A stretch of DNA of 64,000 bases. Origin: Palsa-1400 sp036501625. Lineage in GTDB: Bacteria > Verrucomicrobiota > Verrucomicrobiia > Limisphaerales > Palsa-1400. Under the pieces are notes generated by a model, which did no database searches, was not told where the DNA came from, and saw nothing but the letters and a program-made list of their open reading frames with translations. Positions within the stretch are counted from its first letter, which is position 1. Every line of letters starts with the position of its first letter. Shown here piece after piece: positions 59,454-64,000 of this stretch. The DNA lies in contig DASXZY010000006.1 of assembly GCA_036501625.1 (NCBI GenBank), forward strand, positions 14,189 through 78,188, read 5' to 3'. A program made the position numbers and the translations under genes.

Positions 59454-60223
59454 AAAAAAAGCCCGGCCTGGCGGCCGAAAATTATTACGACAGCGAGCGG
59501 GGCGCTTCGGAGTACCTGCTCTTTCACTACGGCGCGGCCGGTTTGCGCCTGCCATCGGGCTGCCCGGAAACGCCCTTCCCGGCGCGCTGTGTCAGCGAAC
59601 TTCTGGACCCGTCCCTCGTGCCGCCAGCGGCGCGGGCCTTGGACCTCGGCTGCGCGACCGGGCGCAGTTCGTTTGAATTGGCGCGCGTGTGCCAGGAAGT
59701 GATCGGCATCGATTTTTCCAAACAGTTTATTGACATGGCAGGCGGCCTGCGCCGGCGAGGCTCGCTCCAATTCAAATCATTCGAGGAAGGCGAACTGACT
59801 CGGACACGCCGCGCTGTCGTGCCCCCAGGAATCGACCGGCGCCGGGTCGCATTTGAAACCGGCGATGCCATGCGGTTGCGCTCCGATTTGGGCCAATTCG
59901 ACGTGGTATTCATGGCCAATTTGATTGACCGCCTCGCGGAGCCAATGCGCTGCCTGGAACGATTGCCCGGGTTGCTGCGGCCGGGCGGCCAGCTCCTCAT
60001 CGCTTCCCCTTACACTTGGCTGGCTGGCTATACGCCGCTGGAAAATTGGCTGGGCGGGCGGCTTCGCGCGGGCAAACCCGTCAAAACATTTGACACCTTG
60101 CGCCGCGTTCTTTCCCCGCATTTTAAACTGGCCCGGCGGCTGGATGTGCCGTTCCTGCTCCGCGAACACGCGCGCAAATATCAGTTGGGAATCTCCGAAG
60201 CCAGCGCCTGGGTGCGCCGATAA
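59450..60223 (+). CDS. Class I methyltransferase resembling the OvoA C-terminal 4-mercaptohistidine N1-methyltransferase
   Basis: 257 residues. It starts with the stretch ENYYDSERGASEYLLFHYG seen in OvoA C-terminal domains. The SAM-binding motif I is LDLGCATGRSSFELA, followed by the acidic motif VIGIDFSKQFI and the FDVVFMANLIDRL region. In ovothiol synthesis this domain methylates 5-thiohistidine at N-pi. A sulfoxide-synthase domain, which in most OvoA proteins is fused at the N-terminus, is not in this protein or in the window. It is translationally coupled to the M29-like gene (ATGA). I recall that stand-alone versions are common in Verrucomicrobiota; the activity is inferred. Confidence 0.78.
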   Translation: MKKKPGLAAENYYDSERGASEYLLFHYGAAGLRLPSGCPETPFPARCVSELLDPSLVPPAARALDLGCATGRSSFELARVCQEVIGIDFSKQFIDMAGGLRRRGSLQFKSFEEGELTRTRRAVVPPGIDRRRVAFETGDAMRLRSDLGQFDVVFMANLIDRLAEPMRCLERLPGLLRPGGQLLIASPYTWLAGYTPLENWLGGRLRAGKPVKTFDTLRRVLSPHFKLARRLDVPFLLREHARKYQLGISEASAWVRR

Positions 60224-60261
60224 GCCTTGAAGCCGCCCCGCGCCTTCCTCAATCATCGCGC

Positions 60262-61176
60262 GTGCTGCCAGCGATCTTAACAACCTTTCTCTTCGCCACT
60301 TCCGTCGTGTGCGCGACGCAATCGGCCCGGCGCTTGGGCGGTTCGGAGGCCAATTTCTGGCGGCTGGCTGTGGCCACGGCGTTGCTGGCCCTTTGGGCGC
60401 ATATTTTCGGCCAGGGTCTGAGCGGGGATTCATTTCCACTTTTCCTCATCAGCGGCATCATCGGAGTTGGGGCGGACGTTTTTCTTTTTCAAGCGCTGCC
60501 GCGCATCGGCTCGCGTTTGTCGCTGCTCATCATTCAATGTTCCGCCGTGATGTTCGCCGCCGCGGTGGAATGGGCCTGGCTCGGCGCAAAACTTTCTGGA
60601 TGGCAGGTGGCGGCCTGCGCGGTCATTTTGGCCGGCGTGGCCCTTGCCTTGGCGCCGGGCAAACATCTCAACGCGACTCCCGCCACGATTGCCGCGGGCA
60701 TTTGCTTCGGCTTCCTGGCCGGCTTTGGCAATGGCTTCGGCGCCGTCCTCAGCCGCAAAGCCTACGAGGTGGCGAGCCTGGCTCATCAAAACATCGATGG
60801 CGCGACCGCCGCCTATCAGCGGCTGATCGGCGGATTATTTGTCGCCGGAGTTTGCCTGCTGGTGGTCAAACGGCGCGAAATCGCGGCCCAAGTCACACAG
60901 CCTTCTCCGCCGCGCCTGCCTCAGGCGGAAAAATGGCGGCACGCCTGGCCGTGGGTTCTCGCCAACGGTTTCGCCGGCCAAACGCTCGGCGTGACCTGCT
61001 ACCAGTGGGCCCTCAAAACGACCCGCTCCGGCCTCGTGCTGGCCATTGTGGCGACCACTCCTTTGGTGGTGATTCCGCTGGCTCGCGTGGTGGAAGGCGA
61101 AAAAATCGAGCGCCGCTCAGTGGCTGGCGGAGTGATCGCGGTCGCGGGAGCGATTTTATTGGTGCTCGTGGCGTGA
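60262..61176 (+). CDS. EamA/DMT superfamily transporter
   Basis: 304 residues with about ten hydrophobic helices in two repeated halves (start of each half: SARRLGGSEANFWRL and TAAYQRLIGG). The start is GTG 60262. EamA proteins are drug/metabolite exporters or importers of small molecules, such as amino acids or nucleotide sugars; the substrate cannot be told. It starts 38 bases after the methyltransferase gene, on the same strand, so it could export that pathway's product, but this is speculative. Confidence 0.85.
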   Translation: MLPAILTTFLFATSVVCATQSARRLGGSEANFWRLAVATALLALWAHIFGQGLSGDSFPLFLISGIIGVGADVFLFQALPRIGSRLSLLIIQCSAVMFAAAVEWAWLGAKLSGWQVAACAVILAGVALALAPGKHLNATPATIAAGICFGFLAGFGNGFGAVLSRKAYEVASLAHQNIDGATAAYQRLIGGLFVAGVCLLVVKRREIAAQVTQPSPPRLPQAEKWRHAWPWVLANGFAGQTLGVTCYQWALKTTRSGLVLAIVATTPLVVIPLARVVEGEKIERRSVAGGVIAVAGAILLVLVA

Positions 61177-61183
61177 GCCGGCT

Positions 61184-61822
61184 TTACCTCTGCGCCGTCA
61201 ATTGCTCCCCGAAAATCGGGCAGCCGAAAACGGGAGTTTGAGTCACATGGGACGGTTTGTGGGAAATTAGCGCTGTCAGCGCGGCGCGGCCCGGATTCTC
61301 GCCCAGATGCCCGCGGGACAAAGTCACCCCGCCCTGGAACCGGAGCCGCCCGTCTTCTCCGTAAAGAATAACTTCACCGGAAGTTTCCACTCCAAAGAGC
61401 CGCGCCTGGCGGCCATTTAGGTCCGAGGCAACGCTGACGCCCGGAATCTGGGACGCGCGCCGCCAAAGATCCGATTTCACCCAATTCGTGGGCTGGCCGC
61501 CCGACCTGAAGAAAAGAACGCGGGCGTTGACGCGGCCCTGGCAATCCTTCATGAGCGTGGCCAATTCGCTGAGGCTGGCCTGGCAGCAACCGCAGTAAGG
61601 ATGGACGAACATGAGGAGCGCCGGTTTTTCCGCCGGCGACGCCAGGGAACTCTCCATGGGCCATTTGGCCGGCGGCGCGCCCGCCGAACCGGGCCGGCTT
61701 GAGAAAGACATCATTGCCACGGCGCCCCACAAGGCCAGGCCAAGCCAAAGCACCGGAATGACCGGGCTTAAGCTCCGTTCCTTCCGCGCCTGCGCTATCC
61801 CGCGATGAGGCAATGCCGCCAT
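61184..61822 (-). CDS. RedB-like membrane-anchored thioredoxin-fold protein
   Basis: 212 residues. One membrane helix (about residues 20-40), then a thioredoxin-like domain whose active site reads YCGCC (Cys77, Cys79, Cys80), i.e. CxxC with an extra Cys. The stretch LLMFVHPYC is the usual first strand before the motif; a later segment (GEVILYGEDGRLRFQGG) matches thioredoxin-fold proteins annotated RedB in this phylum. It probably acts in the periplasm on disulfides or in copper or heme assembly. It converges on the EamA gene with 7 bases between the stops. Confidence 0.75.
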   Translation of the reverse strand: MAALPHRGIAQARKERSLSPVIPVLWLGLALWGAVAMMSFSSRPGSAGAPPAKWPMESSLASPAEKPALLMFVHPYCGCCQASLSELATLMKDCQGRVNARVLFFRSGGQPTNWVKSDLWRRASQIPGVSVASDLNGRQARLFGVETSGEVILYGEDGRLRFQGGVTLSRGHLGENPGRAALTALISHKPSHVTQTPVFGCPIFGEQLTAQR

Positions 61823-61952
61823 AACTCGTCCTGTGTATCGGCAGAACGCGAAGCGGGCTTAACGAAGGCGCCCGCGCTAACGCGGTCCACGAATAAAGGG
61901 CTATCCACACGCTCGAATTCGTTACTTTAAACCTGAAGCGCCGCAGGCCCTT

Positions 61953-63461
61953 TCACGCGTATCCCCATTCCCGGCAAAAAGGCTCCAGCGCGGGCAGGAT
62001 TGGCGCGAGATGTTTTTCGTAGGCGCGCCAGCGGGCCACGGAACGTTGATAAACCGGGCGGGTCACATCCTGGTAGGTCGGCGAGTAGAGATGCTTGGAA
62101 CGGCTCGCTTCGTAGAATCGCTCTTGTTCCGGCTGCCACTCCAAGCCCAGGAATTCCGTCACGCGCCGGCCTTCTTTGGGCAGGTCCGAAACCAGGTCCT
62201 CATAGCGCGTCTCAATCCACGCGAAGCCCGGCCATCCGCGCGTGGCCAGCCAGATGCCCATGAGGTCGGCATAATGTTTGGCCAGGCGTTCGAAGGAGAG
62301 GAAATTCACGTTGGCCGAATTGAGCGGGATGTTTTGGAAATAGCAACTGAGCGCCACATCGCGCGGGTCGCGCAGGGCGATCAGCACCCGCAATTCCGGG
62401 AAGACGCGAAGCCACACTGGCAGCCGCGACGTGGGCGAAGGATTCTTGTCCAGCAGCATCTTCCCCGGCGCGTCCCCGCGCAAATCGTCGCGCAACGCCT
62501 GGATGTAATGGCGGCGCAACACATTGACACGCGGGCTGGAAAGGTTGGGGGATTGATGAAATTCCGGCTGCAAAACCTCCAGGAAAGCATCCGGTTCGTC
62601 CAGCGCCGCCAGGCCCGGATGGGCGCCGAGGATTTGCTCCAGCAGCGTTGTGCCGCTCCGGGGATGCCCGCCCAAAAACGCCAGCGGCGGAATGGCCTCG
62701 CGTTTTCGCTCCGGAAATTGCTTCGCCCAGGTCTCTAGAATATTCTTTGGCTGGCTGGCGGTGAAACGGCGAATGCTTTCGGCGGATTGATCATAACTGC
62801 GCATGAGCAGCCCGGTGTCAGTCAAGTTGAGCACGATGGCTTTGGCCTCTTTCAATTGCCCGATGGCCTCGTCATAACGCTCCGTCCGGTCGAGCACCTG
62901 GGCCAATTCGTAGCGGGCAGCGTAGCGCACGTAGGCATGTTTGGGCTGGCTCGTTAAAAGGTCGCGCAACCCGCGCTCGGCCTCCTCCAGCCGGCCCTGG
63001 CGGCGATGGAGGACGGCCATGAAATAACGGGCCTGATCGTCCCGCGGATCGATGGCCAGGCATTCATCGACGGCCGCGCGCGCCTCATCGAGCCGGTGGC
63101 TTTTTTCCAGCAGCACGGCCAGGCTGATGCGGGGATTGACTCCATTCGGATCGGCGGAGGCGGCATGGACAAAGCATTCGCGGGCCTTTTCCGGCCGGCG
63201 CATTGCTTCAAATTGATGGCCCACCATGCTGGCCAATTCCGCGTTGCGCGGATCGGCGGCGATCGCCGTGCTCCAGGCGCGGCCGGCCGTGTCCAGCCGG
63301 CGGCACTTGAAGGCGGCGCTGCCATATTCGTACCAGATCATGGCCGCGCCGGGGCTTTGACGAACCAACCTTTCATACAGCGGCAAGGCCCGCGCGAAAT
63401 CGCCGGAAAGAAGAAACTCCCTGGCACGGGTAAGTTCGTTAAGAGCCATCACGCTGAACAT
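61953..63461 (-). CDS. TPR-repeat protein with C-terminal sulfotransferase domain
   Basis: 502 residues. Residues about 8-210 are five or six tetratricopeptide helical repeats; residues about 258-500 are a sulfotransferase domain. The PAPS 5'-phosphosulfate-binding loop is GGHPRSGTTLLEQ (264-276) and the 3'-phosphate-binding region is LIALRDPRDVALSC. There is no signal peptide or membrane helix. TPR-sulfotransferases transfer sulfate from PAPS to a sugar or protein; the target is unknown. Start at 63461 or 63449 (both in frame, neither with a clear ribosome-binding site). A 130-base gap separates it from the RedB-like gene. Confidence 0.88.
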   Translation of the reverse strand: MFSVMALNELTRAREFLLSGDFARALPLYERLVRQSPGAAMIWYEYGSAAFKCRRLDTAGRAWSTAIAADPRNAELASMVGHQFEAMRRPEKARECFVHAASADPNGVNPRISLAVLLEKSHRLDEARAAVDECLAIDPRDDQARYFMAVLHRRQGRLEEAERGLRDLLTSQPKHAYVRYAARYELAQVLDRTERYDEAIGQLKEAKAIVLNLTDTGLLMRSYDQSAESIRRFTASQPKNILETWAKQFPERKREAIPPLAFLGGHPRSGTTLLEQILGAHPGLAALDEPDAFLEVLQPEFHQSPNLSSPRVNVLRRHYIQALRDDLRGDAPGKMLLDKNPSPTSRLPVWLRVFPELRVLIALRDPRDVALSCYFQNIPLNSANVNFLSFERLAKHYADLMGIWLATRGWPGFAWIETRYEDLVSDLPKEGRRVTEFLGLEWQPEQERFYEASRSKHLYSPTYQDVTRPVYQRSVARWRAYEKHLAPILPALEPFCREWGYA

Positions 63462-63703
63462 GCGGCGTCCCCGCCCCCGCGGACAAGCGAAAAGGCGAAT
63501 TTCGTAACTGCCTTGTTACAAGAGACTTGCAAAAACACGCTTTCAAAAACCAGCCATTTTTGCAGAAAAACAGGAGTCCCGGCCAGAAAAAATGCAGCTT
63601 TCGCAACCGCTTGTGCACATTTTCTCACTTTTAAAATTCATAAGTCATTCCACCACAGCAACGTCCATTCTCTTCTCGTCAGCCCAAAAAATCGTGCCTA
63701 AAT

Positions 63704-63716
63704 ACCTACCGTAGGT
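63704..63716. promoter_or_regulatory. Palindrome ACCTACCGTAGGT, candidate operator or weak terminator
   Basis: Six-base arms with a single central base, followed on the plus strand by TTTTTT. It lies 147 bases before the next start. The single-base centre suits a protein-binding dyad better than an RNA hairpin. Confidence 0.35.
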
Positions 63717-63752
63717 TTTTTTGCTTTTGGCCTTTCTGTCACAATTTGCGCG

Positions 63753-63771
63753 TGAACATCCATTTTGTTCA
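63753..63771. promoter_or_regulatory. Inverted repeat TGAACA-N7-TGTTCA, candidate operator
   Basis: Perfect six-base arms 91 bases before the start of the partial gene at 63863. The arrangement resembles a binding site for a dimeric regulator. Nothing more can be said without other copies. Confidence 0.35.
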
Positions 63772-63862
63772 TCAAAATGCGGGAACGCGGCCGGCGGTTT
63801 TCCGAGGAGAACCGCAGCCCATTGACCCATTTTGCCAACCACAACAACCCACAGGAAAAATT

Positions 63863-64000
63863 ATGACCCGCAACGGAAAAATCGCGCGGCTGCCGCTGGC
63901 CCTTCGCACCGAACTCAACCAACGCCTGCAAGACGGCCGTCCTGGCGTCGAACTCGTGGAATGGCTCAACACGCTGCCGGAGGTCCAGGCCATTCTGCAA
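63863..64000 (+). CDS. Start of a small protein of unknown function, cut by the window edge
   Basis: 46 codons are visible, from ATG with AGGA seven bases before. The protein begins MTRNGKIARLP and continues ELNQRLQDGRPGVELVEWLN, probably a helical, DNA-binding-like or phage-related domain. I recall that this N-terminus is common in many copies in Verrucomicrobiota genomes. The rest lies beyond the window, so its family is not assigned with certainty. The strong ribosome-binding sequence stands out against the ribosomal cluster genes. Confidence 0.6.
   Translation, partial: MTRNGKIARLPLALRTELNQRLQDGRPGVELVEWLNTLPEVQAILQ

Larger units (their letters stand above)
63462..63862. other. 400-base intergenic region with several small inverted repeats
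   Basis: No gene is supported here; the open frames on the minus strand lack protein-like composition. The stretch has GTAAC/GTTAC dyads (63504-63519), ACCTAC/GTAGGT (63704-63716) before a T-run, and TGAACA/TGTTCA (63753-63771). It is AT-richer than the surroundings, and probably contains the promoters of the sulfotransferase gene and the gene that begins at 63863. Confidence 0.5.

Noticed and set aside
63698..64000. Minus-strand open frame at the right edge
   Set aside because: It is antisense to the start with a clear ribosome-binding sequence at 63863, and its composition is not protein-like.
1..64000. CRISPR arrays, tRNA genes, insertion sequences, prophage
   Set aside because: No regularly spaced repeats, no cloverleaf-like sequence in the few gaps and no transposase, integrase or phage structural gene was found; the gaps are small and explained as promoters or leaders.

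Overview
The window is a GC-rich bacterial chromosome segment. The gene families point to Verrucomicrobiota, probably a soil or freshwater Pedosphaera/Limisphaera-like lineage. The pointers are secreted glycoside hydrolases without SusC/SusD partners, several DUF5695-like proteins, a RedB-like thioredoxin-fold protein, a stand-alone OvoA-C-terminal-type methyltransferase, a long two-domain ThyX-like protein and, at the right edge, the start of a small protein beginning MTRNGKIARLP. This placement is inference; no rRNA gene is present to confirm it. I see no tRNA, rRNA, insertion sequence, prophage or CRISPR array.

Layout. Positions 1-3609 (+) hold the end of a DPP-IV-like S9 peptidase and a secreted DUF5695-like protein. 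Positions 3614-17911 (-) form a tightly spaced run of five exported proteins for polysaccharide use, in transcription order: GH31, a giant DUF5695-like protein with a duplicated beta-sandwich N-terminus, a lipoprotein with a duplicated zincin-like domain, GH127, and another DUF5695-like protein. Upstream on the same strand are a VOC protein (17956-18363) and a tripartite RND efflux operon (18406-24178). A small Cys-containing membrane protein (24335-24658) precedes it. A divergent TetR regulator follows (24796-25455), with two TGAGCNNNCTCA-type palindromes in the shared promoter region, then a UbiB/ABC1 kinase. A beta-barrel protein (26788-27720) and a compact respiratory operon (27774-33859, -) follow. 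The operon encodes a caa3-type oxidase (II-c and I-III fusions plus a small subunit IV), CtaG, Rieske and a cytochrome b6-type/c fusion. A GH3 enzyme (34003-36276) precedes it.

Positions 36590-49632 (+) are the core S10-spc-alpha ribosomal cluster: rplB to rpsQ, rplN to rplO, secY, map, infA, rpmJ, rpsM, rpsK, rpsD, rpoA, rplQ. It starts at rplB, so S10, L3, L4 and L23 are not upstream; L30 and adk are also absent. Many of its proteins carry Ala/Pro/Lys-rich tails and most of its genes lack a clear Shine-Dalgarno sequence.

Positions 49635-63461 are a mixed housekeeping and accessory region. It contains a DUF4185 protein, a tandem ThyX-like protein coupled to a glycoside hydrolase-glycosyltransferase fusion, a zinc-finger-less ClpX-like ATPase with an extra C-terminal subdomain, MiaE, CutA, a PHP-type histidinol phosphatase, an M29-like peptidase coupled to a mercaptohistidine-methyltransferase-like protein, an EamA transporter, RedB and a TPR-sulfotransferase.

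The most interesting items are the ThyX-like protein whose two halves keep complementary parts of the active-site signature, the ClpX-like ATPase, the duplicated lipoprotein zincin with a dead second copy, the DUF5695-like expansion, and the M29-like/OvoM-like pair.
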